Origin: Clarkia xantiana subsp. parviflora
Lineage: Eukaryota; Streptophyta; Magnoliopsida; Myrtales; Onagraceae
Direction: 5' to 3'
Assembly: GCA_036873135.1 (NCBI GenBank)
Contig: JAPTYO010000004.1
Location: 35,373,105-35,437,104 of the forward strand
DNA length: 64,000 nt
The translations under genes and the position numbers were made by a program. Below are positions 54,478 to 64,000 of this stretch, piece after piece (the first letter of the stretch is position 1; every line of letters begins with the position of its first letter). The notes under the pieces were generated by a model. That model searched no databases and was not told the origin of the DNA. It saw only the letters and a list, made by a program, of their open reading frames with translations.

Positions 54478-55075
54478 TACTGGGGAATGACCCAAGGTAA
54501 AGTAATATTCTGAGCCCTCCGGGAGCCAATCCCGCGAACACATTCGACGCCCCCAAGAGCGTATCTTGAGAGTAGTTCTAAAACTACGAACCATGTGCCC
54601 TCCGGGAGCCTATCCCGCGAACAGATTCAACGCCCCCAAGAGCGTATCTTGAGAGTAGTTTTTAAACTATGAACTACGACGCCCCCAAGAGCGCATCTTG
54701 AGAGTAGTTTTTATACTACGACCTTCGACGCCCCCAAGAGCGCATCTTGAGAGTAGTGTTCATACTACGACCTTCGACGCCCCCAAGAGCGTATCTTGAG
54801 AGTAGTTTCTATACTACGACCTTCGACACACCAAGAGCGTATCTTGAGAGTGGTTTCCAAAAACTACGAATTTCGACGCCCCCAAGAGCGTATCTTGAGA
54901 GTAGTTTCTAAAACTACGACCTTCGACGCCCCAGGAGCGTATCTTGAGGTAGATTTCAAACTACCAGATTCGACGCCCCCAAGAGCGTATCTTGAGGTAG
55001 ATTTCAAACTACCAGATTCGACGCCCCCAAGAGCGTATCTTGAGGTAGATTTCAAACTACCAGCTTCGACGCCCA
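54478..55075. repeat. Tat-C minisatellite 1, ~50-bp unit
   Basis: The core GACGCCCCCAAGAGCGTATC followed by TTGAGAGTAGTTT...ACTACGACCTTC repeats about ten times with variable spacers. The last three copies are near-identical units of about 54 bp (TTGAGGTAGATTTCAAACTACC). The arms ...AGTAGTTT/AAACTAC... are partly self-complementary. Confidence 0.9.
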
Positions 55076-55830
55076 CCTAGAGCGTATCTTTGGTCTAACT
55101 ACTGGTGCCCTCCGGGAGCGTATCTCGTGAACAGTTTTGACGCCCACCTAGAGCGTATCTTTGGTCTAACTACTGGTGCCCTCCGGGAGCGTATCTCGTG
55201 AACAGTCTCGACACCCTCCGGGAGCGTATCTCGTGAACAGTTTCAACGCCCACCTAGAGCGTATCTTTGGTCTAACTACTGGTGCCCTCCGGGAGCGTAT
55301 CTCGTGAACAGTTTCAACGCCCACCTAGAGCGTATCTTTGGTCTAACTACTGGTGCCCTCCGGGAGCGTATCTCATGAACAGTTTCAACGCCCACCTAGA
55401 GCGTATCTTTGGTCTAACTACTGGTGCCCTCCGGGAGCGTATCCCGCGAACAGTTTCAACGCCCACCTAGAGCGTATCTTTGGTCTAACTACTGGTGCCC
55501 TCCGGGAGCGTATCTCGTGAACGGTTTCAACGCCCACCTAGAGCGTATCTTTGGTCTAACTACTGGTGCCCTCCGGGAGCGTATCTCGCGAACAGTTTCG
55601 ACGCCCACCAGGAGTGTATCTTTGGTCTAACTTGTGCCCTCCGGGAGCCTATCCTGTGAAACGTTAAGTGCCCTCCGAGAGCCAGTCTCGTGAACAGTTT
55701 TCGACGCCAACCAGGAGCGTATCTTTGGTCTAACTTGTGCCCTCCGGGAGCCTATCCTGTGAAACGTTAAGTGCCCTCCGAGAGCCTGTCTCGTGAACAG
55801 ATTCGACGCCCACCAAGAGCGTATCTTTGG
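55076..55830. repeat. Tat-C minisatellite 2, ~70-bp unit
   Basis: Units combining CGCCCACCTAGAGCGTATCT, TTGGTCTAACTACTGGTGCC and CTCCGGGAGCGTATCTCGTG repeat about eight to ten times with a period near 70-71 bp. The unit shares GAGCGTATCT with minisatellite 1, so it probably grew from it. Reading frames through it (for example 55282-55470) are repeats, not genes. 55831-56479 holds nothing recognisable. Confidence 0.92.
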
Positions 55831-56479
55831 TCTAACAGTACCATATATACCATTTAAAGGGTATCAGAAGAGATCATCGCACCATACTGAGAAGGATATC
55901 ATGAGAATATAATTGCAAAGCAAAGTTGTATGAAGAACACATAATATTTTTTTCTTGATGAGATAGCAGGTATGATGTGAAGGAAAACACAAAAGAAAGA
56001 TAAGGAAAGGAAAGCATATACAAAGGAGAAGTCCATGACCAAAGGATCATATACAGAAGCACAAGAGGTTATCATGAAAAGTAACGAGTTATCCTACCAT
56101 CCATATCACAAGTCAAGAGAAGTATCTCAAAGGAACCCAACACCACCAAGAAGGATAGCAAAGAAATGAAATCCAAAGTTCAAGGCTCTCAAAATAAACT
56201 CGACCCATCAAGAAGAGAATTGCCTTACAAGTCGCACAAATCAACCTCCGACAAACGTTATTGTTTTGCATGTCGCCCTCGCGTGACCTATGCTCGTATC
56301 AGACTTGAACATCGTCAAGCAAAACTCATGAAGGAGACATCTAAAGAGCATAAAGGATACAGCATCCGACAAGACGAGACATCGGGACCTAACCCAACAA
56401 ACATAGCCTAAACAAAAGGCAACTATAGCAATGACGGCTCTCCAATGAGAAAGGAATACTAAAGCACAATTCCATACAT

Positions 56480-56700
56480 CGTGATGTGGCTATCATGTCC
56501 ACATACCCTGAAGTGGCTATCATGTCCACATACCCTGAAGTGGCTATCATGTCCACATACCCTGAAGTGGTTATCATGTCCACGTACCCTGAAGTGGCTA
56601 TCATGTCCACACACTGCGAAGTGGCTATCATGTCCACACACCATGAAGTGGCTATCATGTCCACACACTGGGAAGTGGCTATCATATCCACACACCAAGA
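56480..56700. repeat. Tat-C minisatellite 3, 27-bp unit, eight copies
   Basis: GTGGCTATCATGTCCACA followed by a 9-base variable part (TACCCTGAA or variants) repeats every 27 bp. Because 27 is a multiple of three, all frames stay open and give 9-residue peptide repeats on both strands. I regard these as repeat artefacts. Confidence 0.92.
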
Positions 56701-56972
56701 CCATCAAGTCCACCACAAACCTAAAGAGCCAACACCCAACCTCAAAAGGAGATTCAAGAAAAAGGGAAAAACAACACCCTTCATACGCTCATCAAAGGTA
56801 GGCACTTATATTTCAACCCACTGGGGGATACTAGGTAGGAGACGTCCCCATTATGAAGACAACCTCCATGTCTCATGAAATCAACCATGAGGCAAAGAAT
56901 CACGACAAGCACTATTGAGGGCATATAACAAAACGATCCCCACAACGATCACAACTACGATACTAGTAGAGG

Positions 56973-57494
56973 CTAACTCAAGAGCAGTCTCCACCAAACT
57001 CCAAAGCAAGAATTTGCTATCTTAATCAGAGCCATGGCAAGAGAAAGGAACCTCAATAAAAGGCGATGATCACACCCATCACCAAAAGGAAAATCTTCAA
57101 CGCAGGGGTTAATAATATAACCCATAGGAAAGACAAACACACCTTCAAAAGTCGTCAAATCTACATGAAGATGAAATAAACCTGAGACTCGGCCCCTCGG
57201 CTGGGGGGCAGGGGATAGAGAAGAGACATCAAGACCTAAGATCACCCCATCGCCAGCCACAGGTTGTTTCCCTTTGTCAAGCAAAGAGGGCGCCTCTTCA
57301 ACCACTACCTCCTTATCATGAGAAGCAGTCAGCAAGGGGGCACTTGAAGGAGAGCCCCTCGCGGTTTCCTTCTCCTTGGCAGCCGAGGGTCCGACCTCAG
57401 AGTCAGGTTTCCACGCCTCAGATTTAGATTGACTTGAACTCTCGCCCACCGCAAGAACCCATTCGGTAACCAGGGGCGAACGTTCTAACAACAA
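56973..57494 (-). pseudogene. Tat-C antisense gene remnant
   Basis: The minus-strand frame has an acidic/Ser-rich stretch with 'EAPSLLDKGKQPVAGDGV', comparable to 'MPLAPSCDKGKGPMYAD' of exon 3 of the Tat-B antisense protein. Its position between the tandem repeats and the 3' LTR is the same. A long intron-like, phenylalanine-rich tail follows. The Transposase_28 domain was not found upstream. Confidence 0.5.
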
Positions 57495-58815
57495 GAAAGA
57501 AGCAACATGAGAACAATCATAAGTATATCACAAAGAAAAGAGAATGGAATGAGAACATACTGGAAGCATTAGCAGCCTTCCCTAACTTAGAAAATTTATT
57601 GGCCTGATAAGCAGAACTAGAGGGTTCTTCCCTCTCATCCGATTCAACGGTCTCCCTGTCTAAAGAAGAAAGCTTCCCAAAAGTGAGTCATCTATACGAG
57701 CAACCAACGCAAAGATCGACCCTTACTCATGGAGGGGCGAGATACGCCTACTACGGGGGCAACCTTAACACCAAGGGAAGAAGGCGAACTTTTAGTTTCC
57801 CCAAATGGAGCAACGCTCCAACACATCCGAAGGAAGGGTCAACCCTTAACACATGTCAATAGACCCCTTCGCTCGCGGCGGTAAGAAGAAAGCTTGTAAG
57901 CATTTTCACCCTCACTTTTATGGGGAACAAATTGCAGGGTAAAGGTCAAGAGCTATACACACGCTCCAACGAATGAAGGAAAAATGTTACACATGCCGAA
58001 GGTCGAGGTTAATGGACAATGCTCACGCTAGTACGAGGGAGGCGGAACGTTGTGTCCCATTGAGTGGCAGAGTTCCCACCCTCAAGTAAAGGAGAGGTCT
58101 ATGCTCTCACCTTTGCACTTATGCTCATATTCATGATTAACATCTACAGGTACACCAATGTCATCACTCATGCTTATACTCACAACCCGTCCATACATAC
58201 ATACATGTTCATGCTTGCACTCATATGCATGCCCACGTACACACTCACGTGTGTTCAAACATTTAGACGTCCATGCACATGGCTGCCATATATTTATGCA
58301 TACATTCATGACTACAATCGCAGCATGTCTATACTCACTCCCATCCTTATGTTCCTACTTGCATGTATGCTAGTACACATCCTCATGTTCATGATATGTC
58401 CATGTTCACTCCTAGTTAACATCATATAGGCATATTTTCTAGTATCCCATACTTAGAAAAATTTCGAACCAAAATTAAAATTTTTCTTCACTTAGACTTA
58501 TCCTGGCATGAAATTGAAACATGGACTTGTTTAGCTGTGTTCATGTTGCATCTCCACATGAGGATACATTTTCCGAGCACACACTCATGACGGTGTTAAA
58601 TTTATTATTTCCACCTCGGACGGACACGTGCTTGGACACGTGCCCGTGCTATTCTGACATTTGCAATTCCTCTATCTTATAAGACAGGGGGCAGAGTCAG
58701 AGACACACATCCATGGGTAAGTAAGGACTCCGACAAAAGGTAAAATCCCGGCTTCAAATTGCGCGTGTCATACCATCCTAAAATAGAGTCAATCAAGGGT
58801 CAAGCCATTGGTTGA
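57495..58815. other. Tat-C region before the 3' LTR, no gene
   Basis: Antisense exon 1 would be expected here but is not recognisable. The 121-codon frame at 58064-58429 runs through 'catac/catgca' microsatellite-like sequence and looks fortuitous. Confidence 0.4.
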
Positions 58816-58827
58816 CTCGGGGGCATG
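58816..58827 (+). promoter_or_regulatory. Tat-C polypurine tract
   Basis: CTCGGGGGCATG directly precedes the 3' LTR and differs in one base from the Tat-A and Tat-B tracts. Confidence 0.85.
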
Positions 58828-59917
58828 TGATGGATATACGCCCAATTTGAACCCGTTGACTACCAAATCGTTTTATTTTTATCACCCCGTTAATGATTGT
58901 AAATCGAAACTTTTGGCACAAGTATGTTACCCACAAAAAGAAACGGTCCGAACCAGAAAAAACGCGCCAGCCCAAACTTCCGAATTTTCCGACCCGGTCA
59001 AACCAAGGTTTGACTGGGTGGGAGCACCCGGTCAAACCTTGGTTTGACCGGGTGGGAGACCCTCCCAATCTCTCGTAAGAGAGATTGGGAGGTGGCCCCC
59101 TCCCGATCTCTCAGGTGAGAGATCGGGAGGAGGGAGAGGCTCCCAGTCAAAAGTTTGACTGGGAGGCCTCTCCCACCCGATCTCTCAGTTGAGAGATCGG
59201 GTCCTCCCACCCGATCTCTCAACTGAGAGATCGGGTCCCCCCACCCGATCTCTCTATTGAGAGATCGGGTGGAAGGGGAAAGGGAGGAGGGCTCCCAGTC
59301 AAACTTGGTTTGACTGGGAGACCCCCCTCACCCGGTCAAACCTGTTTGACCGGGCCCATTCACCCGACCCCAAGTCCTCGGGGTCGGATCCTCGACCCGA
59401 CCCCGAAGGTTCCGGCACCCGGTCCCTGCCCTTAGGGGTCGGATTTTTCATCCGCCCCAAGGGCCCCGACACCATTTTTAGACTCCCATACTCGGTTTAT
59501 TTCCGCCAACCTTCTCCGTACCCTAAGGTCTTAATTACGTGATTAAAGGATGATTAATTGTGTTTAAAGGTTAACGATGTCATTAAGTCACCTTAATGAC
59601 ACCGTTGCCTATAAATACAACTCCTCCACCATTCATTCCATCATCTTGGCAAGTTGCATAATTTAGCTCTGACATCTCTCTAGCTTTATCTCTCTACAAA
59701 TACTGTACTGACTTAGGCATCGGAGAGGGTTCATCAGGCACCACCCCCCTCTGTGCCTGGTATTGCCCCTCTTGCAGGGCGAGAAGAGAAGCGAAGCGAA
59801 GGACAAAAAGATACGGGCTAGGACGACAAGACTCAAGAGTACCGAATCCGCGACATCTCCAGTAAGGGACAAGGCTTAGGTCGACCGCCCGTTGACCCGA
59901 GACTTTGGAACCTAACA
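58828..59917 (+). repeat. Tat-C 3' LTR (1090 bp)
   Basis: It starts TGATGGATATACGCCC and ends GAACCTAACA, followed by duplication ATTAC. It has one palindrome unit fewer than the 5' copy and a small number of substitutions (for example cgcac/cgccc, gtaaaa/gtcaaa). Confidence 0.95.
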
Positions 59918-59922
59918 ATTAC

Positions 59923-60519
59923 TCTTTGAAAATACATGTTTACAGCTTAAAGACATGGTATCGTGGTCGAACATATGACATTACATACTTGAGGACGAAT
60001 TTTCCGATGCATTGACAGTTCAGAATAATTAGTATTACTCAGACAAAAGAGGATATACTGACCTCAGGTCCGACTTAATTCGAGTGGGAGAGATTTGAAC
60101 CAGCAACTCAAGTGAATGACATGGTAAATGATAATGGGAACATTTTCAAAATAAATCCAGTGGGAGGTCTAATCACCTACCACAAGTAATCACTGTTGCT
60201 GTTTGGACGAATCAAGTAGAACCTGATTATCGTAATGCTAAACTGAGGATGCCACAACTACCAATACTACCCATTGTTCCCCGACAAACTTGGTTCCAGA
60301 TCCTAGTGATCAAGGAATTCATCTTGGAAGTAATATTCTGAGACCAAGAAGTTGTATAAGGAAAGTTGTCGATTATGGTTAAAGCACTCCTCTTGTACCC
60401 AATAGAAATGATGCTCCGATGAGAGGCATCATATCGAGTGGGAGAATTGATCCCAATTGGAAGAAATGCTCCAATAAGAGGCATTATAACGAGTGGGAGA
60501 GACATTAAGACTCAAAGAC
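59923..60519 (+). other. Copia-D2 internal part after Tat-C, weakly recognisable
   Basis: Around 60310-60520 the sequence resembles the D1 linker (GAGACCAAGAAGTTGT and repeated 'gagtgggaga' units, like the D1 'VPSGSI' repeats). Before that nothing is recognisable. Confidence 0.5.
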
Positions 60520-61985
60520 GGGATAATCAAGCCTAGACGAAAGTCAAAGGCATCGAACTTCTCCAAAGAAGTATCTCATCTGGAAGAGTGATAACCTCAC
60601 TCCATCGACAGTCGACATGCATTAGAAATACCTCAAGTAGAGAAATGGAAGAAAATAATAAATGAGAGAGATCGCCTGAATGAAAGCCATTAAAGTCAAT
60701 AGTTGATTTACCTGCTAACCACAAGGGCATAAGGATAAGGTGAGTCCTGAAAAAACGCTCACCACGGATGGAAAAGGTCGAGCGATACACAGCTCGACTC
60801 GTTGAGAAAGGCTATACTCAACACCTGTTCGTAAAACCACGGTGCATGGCCATTCATGGTCCTGGTTGCAGGTTTCGGTTACGAACCTCACCAAATGAGT
60901 ATTAAGACCGCATTCCTCCTCTGAAACCTGGAGGGAGAGATCTACATGGAGCAACCAGAGGGTTTCATTACTCCTGGTAATGAACGTAAAGTTTGTAAAC
61001 TCCAAAAGTTCCATATACGGTCATAAACAGTCGTCTCGGCAATGGTACCGCAGATTCCACGAGGAAATCGTAGGAAACAGATGTGTGAGTTTATCACAAG
61101 GAACCGTGCGTGTATTATAAGACCTCCAGGTCTAAGTATGTCATCTTAACCTTATGCGTGGACAACATACTTATTGCTGTAAATGACATGAGATTAATGG
61201 ATAAGTCAAATTCCTGGTTGGCATCTGTATTTGAGATGAAGGACATGGGAGAGGCCACGTATATCTTAGGCATTGAGACTGCCAGAGATCGGGCTACCCG
61301 GAAATCATGTCTATCTCAAGAAATTTACATCAACAAATTGTTGAAAAGAATCAGATCGCAGCATGCCAAAATCCGTGGAAACGCCAATGTTGTTTGGGTG
61401 CGCACTGTCAAAACATGACGGCCCCAAGAACCTGGCAGAGCTAAATAGATAGGGGGTGCATGATATTTTAGCATGGTCGGTAGTTTGTTCTACGCCATGC
61501 AATGCACCCGTCCGGATATCTGTTACGCCGTAGGCCTAGTAGCACGTTTCCTATCAGGTCCTGGTCATCAACATTTAAAGACTATAAAACGAGGAACTCA
61601 TTATCCGAAAAGGTACTGCCGACTACGAACTGTGTTATGAGGGCAGGTTGTTAGAATTGACCGATTACATTGACGCCGACCGTGGTGGCGATCCAAATGA
61701 TCGTAAGTCCTTCACAGGAGGAACACTCCTCCTTGCTAATGACGCCATTTCATGGACGAGCAAGAAGTAAACCTAATTCGCGCTGTCCACAATGGAATCG
61801 GAATCCGTAGCTCTCTCTCTAAGAATGCACAGGAAGTGGTATGGCTCAAAAGGCTTCTAACTGCACTGCTTGGTGGTGATTTTGAGAATAAACCTGTGAA
61901 GGTCTTCTCTGACAGTCAAGCAGTCATTGCGGCAGTTAAGAATCCGAATTACCATGGTAGGACCAAACACATTGATGAGAAATAA
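60520..61985 (+). pseudogene. Copia-D2 reverse transcriptase and RNase H remnant
   Basis: It aligns by eye with D1: 'SQRHRTSPKKYLI' (about 60540), the RVT_2 start with many stops (60640-60970; 'GEIYMEQPEGF'), then 61110-61360 with 'SKYVILTLCVDNILIAVND' (the YVDD Tyr and first Asp replaced: CVDN) and 'NSWLASVFEMKDMGEATYI'. RNase H follows with 'CTRPDICYAVGLVARF', 'DYELCYEGRLLELTDYIDAD', 'RKSFTGGTLLLAN', and in 61752-61985 'VKVFSDSQAVIAAVKNPNYH' and 'GRTKHID'. It is inactive. Confidence 0.87.
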
Positions 61986-63254
61986 TTCCATGCTAAATTT
62001 TAATGGTAATACACAATATAATCACTATGGAATACTTGTCCACCAATAACTTGGTAACATACCCATTAACAAAACCACTACGCGGAGAGATATTTGAAAA
62101 GCATGTAAAACTGTTAGGATTGCGTAGGGTTTAGAAATGGCATGTATCTTTGATAACTTCTTGATATTAGAAAGTTACATTTTGTAAGCGAAAGAATTGC
62201 AATTGGGTTTATGATCAATTGACGTCATAATGTTTTTGATTACATCATATTTACGGTCTATAAACTAAATCGTAAGAGGACGCAATCCTCTGCCAAACTA
62301 TGTCGAATGTAGGCCTTACCTAGTAACACAGGTGCGGTGGAGGGAGGCCTCTACTAAGCAAGACTGGCTAAGAGTCAGGGGAATAAACCTGATTAAGCAA
62401 GGCGATTGTCTAGTTTCAAAGTAACTCGACATGATCTTCGTTTTGCACATCCGTGATGAACTTCATTCGTCATTTAACCACATTCTGGGCCAGATGAGAA
62501 TCTGTGATAGCATGATTGACGTATCATTTTATTTTCAACCCAAAAGGTTCAGGTATGCTATCAACGGGTGTTTCATACTGCGCGTGCCACGTTCGACCAC
62601 GGGGTCACAACTTAGTTGTGCTAGGAAGGAATCCTCGTGATTCTGGCGGGCGCAAACTTCTTCACCTCGAGCGTGTGATTGATCCCAGGAGTCTTATGAA
62701 GAGGCACCTAAAGTATCCACACGGACTCAGAACTCATATCTAAGGTCAGGCTCATGCTCGCTTCCCGGCGTACGAGCGTAGTGCTGAACAAAAAGGCCCA
62801 GTGACCACGTCTTTGGAAACCGGTTGGGTCTGACTAAGGATATGAGCAATGTGGATGGTCAAGTTCACCTGTAATTCACAGACTCTTGTATTCACTAGGT
62901 GGCCACCAACCAGATATTAGTTGAAGGTTGTGAATACTTATACGGATGCCTTGGAAAAGTGTTCCTATGTGGAAACTAGGCAAAAGGAGAATTATCAGTT
63001 GACCTAGGATACAGCGCGGTACAATATAAATGTTATTTATAACAGGTTGATTGAAGAAAATGGAATCAACGTTCCGCGGAAGCTACAATACTCCTAACAG
63101 ATGAGTAGCTCGATGCCCGTCGTATCCGCCGGTCGCACGGCAAACCTCGTATGAACTATTTGGGAGCAAGGAGCAGATCAAAGGAGTGAAATGTTGATGC
63201 AGATTTGGACGACAATACATTAACAGGCACCCTCCCATTCCGGCGAGTGAGAGT
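61986..63254 (+). other. Copia-D2 3' untranslated tail, ~1.2 kb
   Basis: The first bases still resemble the end of copia RNase H ('FVKPLRGEIFEKHVKLLGLR'-like, about 62050-62130). After that no coding motif is seen up to the 3' LTR. The final about 190 bp are shared with D3 (26951-27140), confirming they belong to the element. A tail this long is unusual for copia. Confidence 0.5.
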
Positions 63255-63846
63255 TGTAAGCATATGGTGATGGGCGCCGTAATTGGTAGCCCATAATATG
63301 TATAGTTTACCTAATGAACTCGGGTAAATGTCACATTAGGGTAATTGGGCTAGACCCAAATCCCAATTGACATGAGAGGCCCAAAATTGGGCCTCCCTAT
63401 GCATGTGGCCGGCAGAAATCCTAGGAGGGGTTAAAGTGAAGTTTCGTCCACTTTACTCCTCCTATAAATAAGAGGTGTTAGGGGATTTTTAGGATTAATC
63501 ACAATTCCCTTACAAGATTGTTTTAGAGAGAAAAAAAACCCTCAACCCCACACTTGATAGTTTCGGCCAAACCATATCCCTCACCAAGGGTGTGCCAAAT
63601 TGCCTTCGAGCAAACTCTCCAGAGATCTGTCCGCGTGCCAATAATCGATCAGAGGATTTGTTGTGGAGCTTGTACCACGTAGGGCTTCTCTAGAACCTCT
63701 ACGGGTCCCGATCGGAGGATCGTGAGAGAAGATCTTTGGTCTACGCATCATCCTAAAGGTATGTGTGAAACTTCCGCTGCGTAATTCCAATTACTAGCAT
63801 GTACCTTGTTTAAGTATCCGTAGTGATTACTCCCCGTAATCTAACA
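63255..63846 (+). repeat. Copia-D2 3' LTR (592 bp)
   Basis: It starts TGTAAGCATATGGTGATGGG and ends CCCCGTAATCTAACA. It matches 45166-45770 with scattered substitutions and small gaps. Confidence 0.93.
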
Positions 63847-64000
63847 CCTTAAGATGACGTGCACGAGGGGTAAGCCGGGGATGGATCCGGCAAACCCTCT
63901 CTGATGCTTAAACAAGTACAGTGTTTCTAGAAAGATAAACTAGAGAGAAGGCATAGCTCAAATGTGCAAAAGTTCATCATTTGTAGATGAGAAATTTTGA
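63847..64000. other. Right edge, unassigned
   Basis: The remaining 154 bases have no recognisable feature. Confidence 0.3.

Larger units (their letters stand above)
49653..59917 (+). mobile_element. Tat-C: non-autonomous Tat-like element, mostly non-coding (10.27 kb)
   Basis: It is flanked by a perfect 5-bp duplication ATTAC (49648-49652 and 59918-59922). LTRs are 1121 and 1090 bp and nearly identical apart from palindrome-array length and a few substitutions. It shares with Tat-A and Tat-B the LTR start TGATGGATATACG, the polypurine tract and an antisense-gene remnant. Only a broken gag N-part remains. Protease, RT and integrase are absent. The middle carries three different minisatellites. 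Confidence 0.93.
45166..63846 (+). mobile_element. Copia-D2: decayed copia element carrying Tat-C
   Basis: LTRs at 45166-45770 (605 bp) and 63255-63846 (592 bp) are clearly homologous, both starting TGTAAGCATATGGTGATG and ending CCCCGTAATCTAACA. Flanks CCCTA/CCTTA suggest a mutated target duplication. The 5' LTR is followed by a methionine-tRNA primer site. RT and RNase H remnants lie at 60520-61985. A Tat-like element (Tat-C) occupies 49653-59917. Many stops and visible LTR divergence make D2 older than Tat-C. Confidence 0.88.

Noticed and set aside
56459..56878. Frames encoding 9-residue peptide repeats on both strands
   Set aside because: They are a consequence of the 27-bp minisatellite; the period is a multiple of three, so stops are absent.
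58064..58429. 121-codon plus-strand frame rich in Met/Tyr/Thr
   Set aside because: It derives from imperfect 'catac/catgca' repeats and has no recognised domain.

Overview
The window is plant nuclear DNA, most likely from a eudicot. It is dominated by LTR retrotransposons of the Ty1-copia and Ty3-gypsy (Tat-like) types, with a Helitron, a CACTA end, a LINE remnant and long AT microsatellites. Only one apparently intact host gene is recognisable: a four-exon HY5-type bZIP gene on the minus strand (29354-31264). It is flanked by a decayed ZNHIT2-like (HIT zinc finger) pseudogene at 28339-29010 and by a LINE remnant that begins about 430 bp upstream of the HY5 start codon. There is no sign of bacterial or organellar genes, rRNA, tRNA or CRISPR.

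Layout, left to right. 1-1786 is AT-rich intergenic DNA with a 543-bp element carrying long terminal inverted repeats. 1787-21593 is a decayed copia element (Copia-1) broken by two large insertions. The first (5188-14667, TSD ACTAT) is a minus-strand copia element (Copia-N) whose own 3' LTR was split inside an (AT)n tract by a 6.4-kb Helitron-like element (5644-12059). The second (14992-20766) is a composite of a gypsy LTR head and the 3' half of a Tat-like element (Tat-A). 21640-28137 is a second copia element (Copia-2) with LTRs of about 140 bp; it was hit by a gypsy solo LTR (22153-23383, TSD CCGGT) and by a truncated copia-D piece. 28138-31690 is the HY5 island. 31692-33150 is the LINE remnant. 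33190-45060 is a copia-D copy (D1) whose RT frame is interrupted by a young Tat-like element (Tat-B, 33696-44251, TSD CGAAG). 45166-63846 is a second copia-D copy (D2) that contains a third Tat-like element (Tat-C, 49653-59917, TSD ATTAC).

The most interesting material is the trio Tat-A, Tat-B and Tat-C. None carries recognisable reverse transcriptase or integrase. They share an LTR start, a polypurine tract and an antisense gene. In each, the U3 part of the LTR, upstream of a TATAAATA box, holds a cluster of short palindromes. The palindrome sequence differs completely between the three elements, while their position and layout are the same. In Tat-B the array has about six units in the 5' LTR and one in the 3' LTR, although the LTRs are otherwise almost identical. 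Tat-B also encodes an unusual gag-protease-second gag polyprotein, and an antisense gene whose five exons keep an open frame through four GT-AG introns (672 residues by my reading).

How it fits together: the Tat-like elements look non-autonomous and would depend on enzymes made by a related element elsewhere. The copia proteins here are broken. Nesting gives a relative order (Copia-1, then Copia-N, then Helitron; D1, then Tat-B; D2, then Tat-C). The near-identical LTRs and intact target duplications mark Copia-N, Tat-B and Tat-C as recent arrivals.
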